64,000 nucleotides of DNA from JAPPLB01 sp965206655 (GCA_965206655.1 CBDBKC010000001.1:1-64000); one strand, 5' to 3'. Numbered from the stretch's first letter, positions 1-7,103 are shown. The notes: generated by a model from the letters alone, not told the origin. A program made the numbers and translations.

Positions 1-1
1 G

Positions 2-100
2 GGCGCAGTGGACGAGGAAACGATTAAGAATTACATTGAGAGGCAGCAATGGGACGAAGACGACCAGAGCTTCAAGATCACAACGCCCACCAAGCCTTGA
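2..100 (+). pseudogene. IS200/IS605 TnpA, C-terminal fragment
   Basis: This is the last 32 codons of an IS200-type Y1 transposase. It matches the end of the complete copy at 38920-39363 almost residue for residue (VDEETIKNYIERQQWDED), and the Tyr of NYIERQ is the expected catalytic tyrosine. The upstream part lies outside the window, so I cannot tell whether the element is complete. It belongs to the same element as the end hairpins that follow. Confidence 0.85.
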
Positions 101-190
101 GCCGGCTCTGAGCCGGGGCTTCTTCAGGCGGCTTCAGCCGCAAGCCGACTTTCAGTCGTAAATGAACCCACCGCCTTTCAGGCGGTGGTT
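101..190 (+). repeat. IS200/IS605 transposon end with hairpins
   Basis: Several short inverted repeats follow the transposase stop, including a perfect hairpin at 168-188 (ccaccgcc...ggcggtgg). The same series occurs in reverse complement at 38830-38925 beside the complete copy. Such subterminal hairpins are the recognition structures of Y1 transposases. Confidence 0.75.
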
Positions 191-392
191 GTTTAGCTCC
201 GAAAAGGCTTCGCAGGGAGCAGTGTCGGCCGGTGTGCCGTTCAGCCCGCTCCATCAACGTCTGTGAGCGGACGGACGGGCTTTGGGGCCTGCCGCCGGAG
301 GTGATGTGCAGGGTTCAGCGCGGAAAGACGTGGTCTTCGGGGCAGCGCGGGTGTATACTTTCACCGTGCCAGGGCCAAAATGGAAATCCTGG
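191..392 (+). mobile_element. IS1380 end remnant
   Basis: About 200 bp are nearly identical, in reverse complement, to 57051-57252, the transposase-distal end of the complete IS1380 at 57051-58716. It ends in the same terminal repeat (tggaaatcctgg, 381-392). The transposase is gone, replaced by the IS200 end at 1-190. The outer boundary at 392 falls inside the activator gene remnant that follows, so this element probably caused its truncation. Confidence 0.8.
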
Positions 393-394
393 TT

Positions 395-619
395 AGAATG
401 CCCGATCTTTCGCCGCGTATCCGCGAGGAGAGTCAAGCGGAGTCGTCGAGCGGCGGTCCGCGGAAACTTCCCGACGCGGTGGCGGATCTCGAGAGCACGC
501 TGATTGCCGAGGCGCTTTCGGCCAGCGGAAATAATCAGGTCCAAGCAGCCGAGATCTTGGGAATCAGCCGCCAGGGGCTGATCAACAAGATGAAGCGGTA
601 CGACATCAAGACGACCTAG
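395..619 (+). pseudogene. NtrC-type sigma-54 activator, C-terminal fragment
   Basis: The reading frame encodes a linker (DLSPRIREE) and then a Fis-type helix-turn-helix (LESTLIAEAL, NQVQAAEILGISRQGL), the usual C-terminal DNA-binding domain of NtrC-family activators. The AAA+ sigma-54 interaction domain and any receiver or FHA domain are missing. The open frame starts at an ATG inside the IS1380 end (380), so a ~79-residue DNA-binding stub could still be translated. Its place directly before P1, and sigma-54-like promoters at the peptide genes, suggest it once activated this locus (inference). Confidence 0.8.
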
Positions 620-636
620 GCCGCGCGTTCCTGAGC

Positions 637-661
637 TGTCAATCAAGTGGACGATTGCACA
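637..661. promoter_or_regulatory. Candidate activator-binding palindrome (UAS), copy A
   Basis: Imperfect inverted repeat tgt-caatc ... gattg-caca. It is kept in the duplicate at 1446-1470 (tgtcaatc ... gattgcaca) although the spacer has changed. That is expected of a protein-binding site, but binding is an inference. Confidence 0.35.
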
Positions 662-820
662 GCGGCTTTACAGTCACCAGCTTGGGCATTCGCCGCCCGC
701 TGCTCATGTGGGTGGCATCTTGATGATGAGCGGGAGAATTATTGACGGCGAAGGTTCTCTCGCGGACACATCATGTCGCGGTAGTGTTGCCGGCGTCGAC
801 CTGTTGGTGTATTCTCTGTT

Positions 821-837
821 TGGAATGAGAATTGCTT
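821..837 (+). promoter_or_regulatory. Sigma-54-type promoter of P1
   Basis: The sequence TGGaatgagaaTTGCTT has the invariant GG (822-823) and GC (834-835) separated by 10 bp, with TTGC at -12. It lies 45 bp upstream of the P1 start codon and is conserved in the duplicate before P2. Confidence 0.65.
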
Positions 838-879
838 ACGACAAGGCAGGCAACTGCCACAAACGGAGGGGCGAGAACC

Positions 880-1074
880 ATGGCTGAAGAAATCGAAAAG
901 AAAAATACCGAGACGAAGTCCGATGATGACCAAGACGCCGGCTTTTCGGACGAGCAGCTCGATACGGTAGCCGGTGGAGGGTTTATCAAGAGTGACGACC
1001 GGGATGCCCGCCACCCCGCAAAACTCGAAATCCCCAACCTCAAAGTAACCTTCTCGGCCGCCGATGCTGAATAG
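880..1074 (+). CDS. Double-glycine-leader peptide P1
   Basis: This encodes a 64-residue peptide. The ATG at 880 is chosen because aaacggaggggc lies just upstream and the same start is kept in P2; an in-frame upstream ATG (832) would lie within the promoter. Residues 1-34 are an acidic/lysine leader ending FSDEQLDTVAGGG. The core of about 30 residues contains no Cys and is charged, ending with a hydrophobic stretch (LEIPNLKVTF). Double-glycine leaders are typically removed by C39 peptidase-containing ABC exporters, but none is in this window. The function of the core is unknown. It may be a secreted peptide or a RiPP precursor. Confidence 0.8.
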   Translation: MAEEIEKKNTETKSDDDQDAGFSDEQLDTVAGGGFIKSDDRDARHPAKLEIPNLKVTFSAADAE

Positions 1075-1104
1075 GTCGGGGGAGGGCATCTTGCCCGTCC
1101 TGAC

Positions 1105-1205
1105 CTGTTGATGTATTCTCTGTTTGGAATGAGAATTGCTTCGGACTAAGGCAGGCAACCGCCACAAACGGAGGGGCGAGAACCATGGCTGAAGAAATTG
1201 AAAAG
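1105..1205 (+). repeat. Upstream module, copy B (before P2)
   Basis: This is a duplicate of 801-900, covering the promoter, ribosome-binding site and first seven codons. It differs by a few substitutions and a small indel near 1141-1148. The distal 628-803 part is not present in this copy. Confidence 0.85.
1125..1141 (+). promoter_or_regulatory. Sigma-54-type promoter of P2
   Basis: TGGaatgagaaTTGCTT is identical to the P1 promoter, with GG at 1126-1127 and GC at 1138-1139, 46 bp before the P2 start. Confidence 0.65.
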
Positions 1206-1427
1206 AAGGTAACGAAGCCAGATCTCAAGGATAAAGAGGACGTTGGCCTTTCGGATGAACAGCTCGACAAGGCGGCTGGTGGCGGCGCCCACCTCGTTCC
1301 CTCGCAAACGAAGGTCCTACTATTAGCCCCTGACGACGGTACGGAAGAATACAGTCGAGTTACAAAGGTCGACAGCTTCTCGATCAAACAGAAAATCGTT
1401 GGGGTTGACGATCCCGACAGGGGCTAG
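1185..1427 (+). CDS. Double-glycine-leader peptide P2
   Basis: An 80-residue peptide whose first eight residues (MAEEIEKK) are identical to P1. The leader ends LSDEQLDKAAGGG at residue 34. The core of 46 residues is unrelated to that of P1 and has no Cys. It has a hydrophobic patch (KVLLLAP) and ends in DDPDRG. The ribosome-binding site cggagggg precedes the ATG. Leader and promoter are conserved while the core diverges, a pattern typical of precursor peptides with variable cargo. P2 follows P1 by 110 bp and has its own promoter. Confidence 0.8.
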   Translation: MAEEIEKKVTKPDLKDKEDVGLSDEQLDKAAGGGAHLVPSQTKVLLLAPDDGTEEYSRVTKVDSFSIKQKIVGVDDPDRG

Positions 1428-1435
1428 GGGTCGCG

Positions 1436-1608
1436 GGCCCTGAGCTGTCAATCAGGTAGACGATTGCACAGCGGCTTTACACTCACCAACTCGGCCATGC
1501 GCGGCATCGCTGCTCATGCGGGCGGCATCTTGGTGCCGGGACAATTTTGGACGGCGAAGGTTCTCGGCAGACACATCGTGTTGCGGCAGTATTACCGGCA
1601 CCGACCTG
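1436..1608 (+). repeat. Upstream module, copy C (truncated third unit)
   Basis: This matches 628-803, including the candidate enhancer palindrome (1446-1470), but the similarity stops just before the promoter. No peptide follows. It is the remnant of a third unit whose promoter and gene have been lost or replaced by the convergent methyltransferase gene. Confidence 0.75.
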
Positions 1609-1721
1609 CTTTTATAGAACACACTCAGAAGGGGACAGATTGTCTTCCTCTGTGACTCGTTGACAGGTAAATCAGTGAGCCTTAGTCCACGCTCCCATCA
1701 GGATTGGCAGCGTCATCTGAG

Positions 1722-3474
1722 TCACCCTTCCCTTGGCAACACGAACCCGCGGCATAAAAGCCTGCGGGTGGTATCCAGGTAACTCTCGATCCGGGGGATC
1801 AGAGCCCCTTCCTCCAGGCCGCGGCTGATTCGAATGGCCTGCTCCAGCGTACGATCGCCATCGACATGTTTGAGCAGGCGAGCCATTGCATTCGTAGTTT
1901 TTCCCGAGCATTCCACTGCCCCCGCGAGGCGCAGCCGCACGAAGTCTGTGACCCATGCGCCGTCGCGGCGGGTGAGGTGTTCCTCGATTCGGGCGTGAGG
2001 AGAGACCACGAAGCGCTCGGTAAGGAGGCTATCGTTCGTCGGGTGGGCGGATAGGAAGTCGCGAATGACGAAGCCCTCGGTAATATGTTCGCCGCCTCCG
2101 CCGGTAACGCGCCGGTCGAACTCATCGAAGAAGGTCCAGTTCTTTCCCTGCCGGAGACGAAGAGCCACCGCGCCACCCTGGATTTCGCGAACCTTTCGTT
2201 GCTCGAAATACCGCTTCCACTCGATGACAGCCCCCCTATCACGGGGCGTGTTCTCGATCAGCCGCTTCCGTATGTAGTCCACGAGGTCGTTTCGGTAATC
2301 GCGCATTGCCCAGACGTCGCAACCGAGCCCGTCGAACCATTCCGCCAGCCGGTCCCGAGGCGTCTGGCCCTCGATCTCAACCCATTCCAGCAGGGCGTGA
2401 AGGTGACCTCCCTCATTGAGGTGGCCGGCTGCTTCCGTTACGATGCGACGGCAGAACTCGTCCAACTCCATTTCGTTGTCGCTGTAAAGGGTCCTTCGGC
2501 CCGGAGAGATATAAAAGGGCGGGTTACAGACGATGAGATCGAACGTCGTTCCCGCCACGGGGTCGAGGCGGTTCCCGTGGAGCAGTTCGACGTTCTCAAC
2601 GCCGTTCAAGCGCAAGTTGAATCGGGCGATCTCCAAAGCGCGCGGATTGAGATCGATACCCGTAACGCGCTCGCAGTGGTCAGCGAGAAAAAGAGACTGG
2701 ATCCCGCCTCCGGCACAAATGTCCAGAGCGCTCCCAACAGCGGTTCTCGGCGTTCCGTTCAGAAGGCGGGAGGCAACGCCGCTATTTCCGGCCACCACGT
2801 CCGAGCTCGGTCGGGCGCCATGAAAACAATCGTAGACGAGCAGCTTCCCTCTGAAAGAGTGGAGTGGGGTATCCATTTGACTCAGGCAGCCACAAGATGT
2901 TGTGGTCGCGCGAAAGCATCTACCAAGAAGCGAATCCCGAGGTTACTGCTCTGGCGCGGCGTGGGGCTGCGTAGCGCGTCCGATTCTCGGAGTTGCCGCC
3001 CGAAGGCTGCCACCGCAATGAATTCGCGTGTGGGTCGGCTTGGCGGCCACTCGCACGATTCTCGCAATCTCACATTCCTGTTCCGGAGCCGCGAGGCCAC
3101 AACCCATAGGGTGTACCTGAATGAAGTGGATACCCCACAGAGTGGATTCTGAAGGCGCTGGAGAAATCGCCGTCTCCTTCTCGCAATAGCCCGCTCTGAA
3201 GACAAGATTCCGTGACCCAGCCGGGCAGACTTCGCCGGACCTCGGACGCTTCAACGGGAAGGCCGAGTTCGAAGAGTCGAACGAGTGTGCGGAGCGGAGT
3301 AAGAGCACCACCGACCTCAAGCAATAGGCCCTTGGTACGTGGACTAACGGGTGGAAGGGAGGCGTCCCAGAGACCCTTCATGCCTTCCTCGGTATAACCG
3401 TTGTCAAGGAAGTATTGCCCCAACTGCTGGGACAGCTCAGGTGCGAGTAGCCTCAATATAGGAAGTTCAGCCAT
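1722..3474 (-). pseudogene. SAM-dependent methyltransferase split by a MITE
   Basis: The N-terminal part reads 3474 to 3147 and the rest 2855 to 1722. Removing the MITE (2864-3138) and one 8-bp target copy joins FRIHS to FRGKLLVYD in frame, giving about 490 residues. The second part has a Rossmann methyltransferase motif I (LDICAGGG), an acidic motif II (GIDLNP) and the catalytic VCNPPFY. The NPPF/Y motif is typical of N-methylation of glutamine side chains or adenine. The N-terminal all-alpha region and C-terminal winged-helix-like part recall the actinobacterial DUF7059/DUF7782 methyltransferases. It is the last gene in line after P7-P3 on the same strand, so it may once have modified those peptides (inference); a tRNA/rRNA or release-factor substrate is the alternative. 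Confidence 0.8.
2864..3138. mobile_element. IS1595-related MITE, copy 1 (275 bp)
   Basis: This non-coding 275-bp element has terminal repeats gtggggtatcc / ggataccccac, matching the ends of the two IS1595 elements nearby. It is flanked by an exact 8-bp target duplication (agagtgga at 2856-2863 and 3139-3146), the size IS1595 makes. An inverted copy lies at 10631-10907. It was probably mobilised by the IS1595 transposases at 9.3 and 11.0 kb. Confidence 0.9.
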
Positions 3475-3588
3475 CCCGCTTACCTTGAATCCTTGCGACA
3501 GTAGTCGGTCAGCGGAGTTTCACGGCTGCCGACCCGTTACGCCTGGAACCCGTGCCTGTTCCGTCGTTCAGGCGTGTCGGGTCTGCCC

Positions 3589-3627
3589 CGGTTCGGGAGC
3601 GTCACTCTCGTTGCACGCCCCGAACCG
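3589..3627 (-). terminator. Hairpin between P3 and the methyltransferase
   Basis: A 9-bp perfect stem (cggttcggg / cccgaaccg) with an inner gcgt/acgc stem. There is no T-run on either side, so it may be an attenuator or RNA-stability element rather than a strong terminator. Confidence 0.4.
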
Positions 3628-3646
3628 CCAAGCAGAGCCGCCGGCG

Positions 3647-3892
3647 CTACTTTTTCAGCTTGTCGACGCGCTCGACATCCGCCTCCTGAAGTTCGCCGAC
3701 GCCGATGTTCAAGTCTCCGGTGCCGCCTTTTTCTGCCGACTCCTTCATCTCTCGCTCAACGGTGAATGAATCCGCGGTGGACCATTTGCCACTGTCGGAG
3801 GCACGCGAGGCGCCCGACGCTTTCTCCAACTCTTCATCCTGCAACTCTCCCGACTTACTGTCCGTGCTTTCTTTGTTCGTATCTTCTGACAT
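3647..3892 (-). CDS. Double-glycine-type leader peptide P3
   Basis: 81 residues. The start is fixed by aaggagaaacacc upstream, a leader sequence shared with P4 and P5. The leader ends LQDEELEKASGA (residues 17-28), where the second Gly is Ala, still a tolerated cleavage motif in double-glycine families. The core has no Cys and ends VERVDKLKK, close to the VEKLRK end of P7, so the C-terminus may be a conserved functional piece. It lies upstream of the methyltransferase on the same strand. Confidence 0.75.
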   Translation of the reverse strand: MSEDTNKESTDSKSGELQDEELEKASGASRASDSGKWSTADSFTVEREMKESAEKGGTGDLNIGVGELQEADVERVDKLKK

Positions 3893-3921
3893 GGTGTTTC
3901 TCCTTGTTGGTTAGAATCATT

Positions 3922-3938
3922 CCGCACCGCTCGTACCA
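3922..3938 (-). promoter_or_regulatory. Sigma-54-type promoter of P3
   Basis: On the minus strand TGGTACgagcgGTGCGG has GG-N10-GC spacing and ends about 30 bp before the P3 start. It departs from consensus at the first base of TTGC. The homologous stretch before P4 has one extra base in the spacer. Confidence 0.5.
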
Positions 3939-4105
3939 GCTTTCACGCTCGCTTGCTCCCTCTCGCTGACCCGGTAGATCACTGAGGCCGATCTATCAGC
4001 CGGGGCGCTTGCGGAGAATCATATCATCTCCGTCTTGATACTCGACCACTTCTGTTGTCGAGTCCAATCCTTCAACATTCTTGAAGCCGCCGACGATTCC
4101 TGAAC

Positions 4106-5423
4106 ACTACTGTCCGGTTAGAAGTCGAATAGAATCAGCTGGTTGGGGTGATCGAGTAAGTTTTCATGGGAGTCTGATGGCTGCAAGGCCTGTAAAATGG
4201 GCGTTTTGTCAAATAGGGTAACGCTGAGAATCTGTAGGATTTGGTAGAGACTCGCCTCCAGGCCCAACCTCTTCCGCACGATCGCCACCAGCACGTACAC
4301 CGAGACGGCGATCCAAATCTGGGTCTTCACGGCGTTCTCGCTGGCGCCGTAGAACTTCTTGATCCGCAAGTGCTGCTTGACCCACTTGAAGAACAGCTCC
4401 ACCTGCCAGCGCGAACGGTAGATCTCGGCGATGGTCAGTGCCGGGAGCGCGAAGTTGTTGGTCAGGAACTTCAGCCGCTTGTTCGTCGCGGCGTCGACGT
4501 AGCTGACGCGCCTCAACGGGTCCGGATAGACTTTGGCCGATTCGATGGCAGTCAGTATGACGGTCTGATCCGAGCGCACGCCCGTAGATTTGTCGACGGG
4601 ATGCGAGTAGCGCCGTTGGAGCAAGATGTTCTTCTTGGTTCGCACGACGAAGAACGACGAGCAGAGGGTGAACACGAAGAGGCGTTCGAAATCCACGTAG
4701 GCCCGATCCATAACGTAGAAGGCGCCGGGCTCGGGTAGGAACTCGTCGAGGATGTTGACGTCGTGCGTTTTGCCGTCGGTAATGCGGATAAACGTGGGGA
4801 TGTTACCGTGCAGGTCCAACAGCGTGTGCATCTTCACGGCGGCCTTGCGCCGGCGGAACTTGGCCCACGGGAACAGCGAGAGGCACAGGTCGATGGTGGT
4901 CGAGTCCAGAGCGTAGAGACTTTGATTGAGATCCACGCCGATCGGATCGCGGGCATACAAGGGCCGCGCGATGCGAATCAAGGCCTGAGCGAAATCGGCA
5001 TAGATCCGCCAGTCGCGCGACTCGTTAGCGTCGGCCAGTGTCGAGCGCGCGACGTTGCCGCGGAATCCCATGTGGTAGAGCTTGCCGCCAAGCGAACGCA
5101 GGCACGCTTCGATATCGCGGAGGCTTTCGCGGTAGGTCAACTGGGCGAAGGACATCGAGAGGAACTGATCCCAGCAGGAGAAGCTGCGCGAGCCCCGGTC
5201 GCCATCGTAGCGGGCCACACAGCGCCGGAACTCGCGATCCGGAAGAAAGCTGATCAACTGCGCGAATACGGTGCGGCCCAGATTCATGAGCCATTGTCGG
5301 CTCAGGACGGATGACGCTCAAACGGCGCACCGCCGCTCAAATCGCGGCAAGAAAAAACAACACCTAACCCACTTTTCTACAACCAGTTGCAGGCCGCCCA
5401 CCGCTTATCAGCCGGACAGTAGT
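4106..5423 (-). mobile_element. IS4-family insertion sequence (1318 bp)
   Basis: The ends are a 12-bp inverted repeat (actactgtccgg / ccggacagtagt). The flanking target duplication is 11 bp, gattcctgaac at 4095-4105 and 5424-5434. Perfect ends and target copies imply recent insertion. The target is the core region of peptide P4. Confidence 0.93.
4118..5287 (-). CDS. IS4-family transposase
   Basis: 389 residues, complete. The N-terminus has the DUF4372-like segment (GRTVFAQLISFLP) found in IS4-group transposases. The DDE catalytic residues lie in ALDSTTIDL, VMDRAYVDF and the Y-R-E-K region (YRSRWQVELFFKWVK). It cuts and pastes the IS. It fills the element almost end to end and nothing suggests it is inactive. 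Confidence 0.92.
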   Translation of the reverse strand: MNLGRTVFAQLISFLPDREFRRCVARYDGDRGSRSFSCWDQFLSMSFAQLTYRESLRDIEACLRSLGGKLYHMGFRGNVARSTLADANESRDWRIYADFAQALIRIARPLYARDPIGVDLNQSLYALDSTTIDLCLSLFPWAKFRRRKAAVKMHTLLDLHGNIPTFIRITDGKTHDVNILDEFLPEPGAFYVMDRAYVDFERLFVFTLCSSFFVVRTKKNILLQRRYSHPVDKSTGVRSDQTVILTAIESAKVYPDPLRRVSYVDAATNKRLKFLTNNFALPALTIAEIYRSRWQVELFFKWVKQHLRIKKFYGASENAVKTQIWIAVSVYVLVAIVRKRLGLEASLYQILQILSVTLFDKTPILQALQPSDSHENLLDHPNQLILFDF

Positions 5424-5739
5424 GATTCCTGAACTATCCGTCGAACCGTCGGAATCCGGCAGGCTGCCGATTTCGCCCTGGAAATTAGAAGCCAGCCAGT
5501 CTTTGCCGCCTGACGCTCCTTCCAATTCCTCGTCCTGTAGCTCCTGCGTCCCGCTCACCTTGCTCCCCTTGTTCGTATCATCTTGTTTCTCCTTATTCAT
5601 TCGAATCCGCATAGGCCGCCGTCCGCACCAGACACACCTACGGGTTCTTCGTGCTTCTCAGGGGTCGATCGCAGCCCGTTCCGGCAAGGCTACCTTCAGG
5701 CAGCGATACGTCGCATGCCTCTGATTCTCGCTGTCCCGG

Positions 5740-5910
5740 TCACTCACCAGTTTTCCGTAGGTACTCCCTATTCCAACTACTATTTATCCAGTCTTTGCCG
5801 CCTGACGCTCCTTCCAACTCTTCCTCCTGTAGCTCTTCGTTCTGCAGTTCTTCGTTCTGCGGCTCTTCGGACTTGCTCGTCTTGTCTTCTTTGTGTCTAG
5901 CCTCAGTCAT
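5740..5910 (-). CDS. Double-glycine-leader peptide P5
   Basis: 56 residues. The start at 5910 is chosen because ggaaggagaaagctaac precedes it and the frame upstream reads through non-homologous sequence. The leader holds a small internal repeat (QNEELQNEELQEEELEGASGG), with GG at 37-38. The core is only 18 residues (KDWINSSWNREYLRKTGE); its KDW start matches P4. The start codon is one base after the P6 stop, so translation is probably coupled. No Cys. Confidence 0.78.
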   Translation of the reverse strand: MTEARHKEDKTSKSEEPQNEELQNEELQEEELEGASGGKDWINSSWNREYLRKTGE

Positions 5911-5911
5911 G

Positions 5912-6151
5912 TTAGCTTTCTCCTTCCTGGTTAGAAGTGTCCGTGTGGGTCGCGCCGGAGACGAAATATTTGCCATTGAACCGGTCCCGTTGCTCTGCTC
6001 CCGTTGGTTCGACCGGAGTATCGGACTGGAATACGTGAGTCGCCTCGTGCGCTAAGAGTTCATCCCGGCCACCACTGACGGCTTGGAACTCTTCGTCCCG
6101 CAGCTCGTCGGCCTTGCTCACCTTGTTCTTTTTGTTCCCATCTTCCGCCAT
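5912..6151 (-). CDS. Double-glycine-leader peptide P6 with HEXXH motif
   Basis: 79 residues. The ribosome-binding site caaggagacac precedes the ATG. The leader ends LRDEEFQAVSGG (GG 27-28). The core begins RDELLAHEATHVFQ, which contains a zincin-type HEXXH motif at residues 35-39 and resembles the LLAHELTHVVQ motif of DUF4157 putative metallopeptidases. The peptide is far too short for a complete zincin fold. The C-terminal residues (TSNQEGES) are encoded by the P5 ribosome-binding region, so the coding frame has probably extended there. No Cys. Confidence 0.75.
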   Translation of the reverse strand: MAEDGNKKNKVSKADELRDEEFQAVSGGRDELLAHEATHVFQSDTPVEPTGAEQRDRFNGKYFVSGATHTDTSNQEGES

Positions 6152-6187
6152 GTTGTGTCTCCTTGTTTGCTCGAACTATTACTCTCG

Positions 6188-6204
6188 TTGCGCGAACACG
6201 GCCT
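6188..6204 (-). promoter_or_regulatory. Weak sigma-54-like site before P6
   Basis: The minus strand reads aGGCCGtgttcGCGCAA, with correct GG-N10-GC spacing but poor TTGC. It lies in the P7-P6 gap at a position comparable with the better sites. Low confidence. Confidence 0.25.
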
Positions 6205-6221
6205 TCCTCGGTGTTGCAGCC

Positions 6222-6410
6222 CTACTTTCTCAGCTTCTCGACCAGCCCAACATTGATTTCCTCACTCTGCGAATCAGAGCGCACGGGAGTCCCATCGGGG
6301 AGAAACATCGTATACTTCACCTCAAGACTCTCGATGACCCCGCCGCCCGAGGCCTGGTCAAGATTCTCATCCGAGAGTTCTTGAGTCTTCTCGTCTTTTT
6401 CCTTAGCCAT
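6222..6410 (-). CDS. Double-glycine-leader peptide P7
   Basis: 62 residues, first gene of the minus-strand group. The start at 6410 follows gaaggagatcacac; the longer open frame upstream crosses the promoter and is not used. The leader MAKEKDEKTQELSDENLDQA runs into SGGG (residues 21-24). The core contains FLPDGTPV and ends VGLVEKLRK, similar to the end of P3. No Cys. It is followed by P6, P5, P4, P3 and the methyltransferase. Confidence 0.8.
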   Translation of the reverse strand: MAKEKDEKTQELSDENLDQASGGGVIESLEVKYTMFLPDGTPVRSDSQSEEINVGLVEKLRK

Positions 6411-6454
6411 GCTGTGTGATCTCCTTCGCTGTCTCTGTCCTACGCCTGTCTGAT

Positions 6455-6471
6455 AAGCAAGCGTGATGCCA
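6455..6471 (-). promoter_or_regulatory. Sigma-54-type promoter of the P7 group
   Basis: The minus strand reads TGGCATcacgcTTGCTT, the closest match in the window to the consensus TGGCAC-N5-TTGCW. GG is at 6470-6469, GC at 6458-6457, and it ends 45-47 bp before the P7 start. Confidence 0.7.
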
Positions 6472-6479
6472 AAGTGAGA

Positions 6480-7030
6480 ATACACTGAAATCCGCCTGCT
6501 TTCAACCTTTTTGAGGGGGTGCAAGAGCAAGGTGTACTGCCGGACCGTACAGCGTTTAGGCAGCTTGCCTACGATGCGTACAGTCGGATTGAGCGCCGAG
6601 GTCCATCCGCGCTGAGCGATTTCCGGCCGCGGCTGTCGACAAGAACCATCAGGACACGAGTGTACAGGCCCTAGAACACTTGTGTTCACGCAGGTGGTGC
6701 GAGAACGCTGGGACATCTCGGCGCATCTCTCAATACGGGTAGATTGTGAACCATAGTTGCCTTTGGCCCGGCATTAGGAGTTCCCGCTTGACGCAGCAAG
6801 CCGCTGCCGGAGGTGCGGCCGCTGCATACAAGCTGGACAGGTTGTCCACCGCGTATACATCGGATCGTGTCGGGTTGCCCTTGAACCATGGATCGGCTAT
6901 GCTGGCCGCACTGGCGTATTCGAAAACGAAAATCCGCCGCGGGTGGTTCCGCAACGGTAACACAGAGTTCAAAGAGCGGCGAATCTCCCGTCAAGGAAGC
7001 AGTTTCACGGTGACCGACGACGAACAACCT
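6480..7030. other. Divergent intergenic region between P7 and P8
   Basis: About 550 bp lie between the two divergent promoters. An 80-codon minus-strand frame (6730-6972) begins with plausible residues (FVFEYASAASIADPW) but has no ribosome-binding site or recognisable family. I regard it as chance or a gene remnant. Its length would suit distant enhancer sites for a sigma-54 activator. Confidence 0.4.
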
Positions 7031-7036
7031 GACATG

Positions 7037-7053
7037 TGGCGACCAGCGTGCAA
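7037..7053 (+). promoter_or_regulatory. Sigma-54-type promoter of P8-P9
   Basis: TGGCGAccagcGTGCAA has GG at 7038-7039 and GC at 7050-7051 (10-bp spacing), 53 bp before the P8 start. Confidence 0.55.
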
Positions 7054-7103
7054 AATGACATGTTACGGTACCTCTAAATGAGAAGAACAAAGGAAGGATA
7101 GCT

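Larger units (their letters stand above)
628..900 (+). repeat. Upstream regulatory module, copy A (before P1)
   Basis: Positions 628-803 recur at 1436-1608, and 801-900 recur at 1105-1205, with about 85-95% identity by eye. The module holds an imperfect palindrome (tgtcaatc-N8-gattgcaca, 637-661), the sigma-54-type promoter, the ribosome-binding site and the first codons of P1. The palindrome lies about 185 bp upstream of the promoter, a suitable distance for an enhancer-bound activator. Confidence 0.75.
3996..5597 (-). pseudogene. Double-glycine-leader peptide P4, split by IS4
   Basis: The 5' part (5597-5424) encodes a leader ending LQDEELEGASGG and a core starting KDWLASNFQ. The 3' part (4094-3996) lies beyond the IS. 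Removing the IS and one 11-bp target copy rejoins the frame (SSGI|VGGFKNVEG) and gives a peptide of about 91 residues ending ILRKRPG. The core start KDW is shared with P5. Compared with P3 and P5, the ATG after the ribosome-binding site is followed by a ~7-base deletion that puts it out of frame. The only in-frame ATGs (5597, 5612) lie inside what is untranslated leader in its relatives. The gene therefore seems dead at both ends. Confidence 0.8.

Noticed and set aside
6730..6972. 80-codon minus-strand frame in the P7-P8 gap
   Set aside because: No ribosome-binding site, no recognisable family, and the opposite strand is also open. I note it as a possible remnant only.
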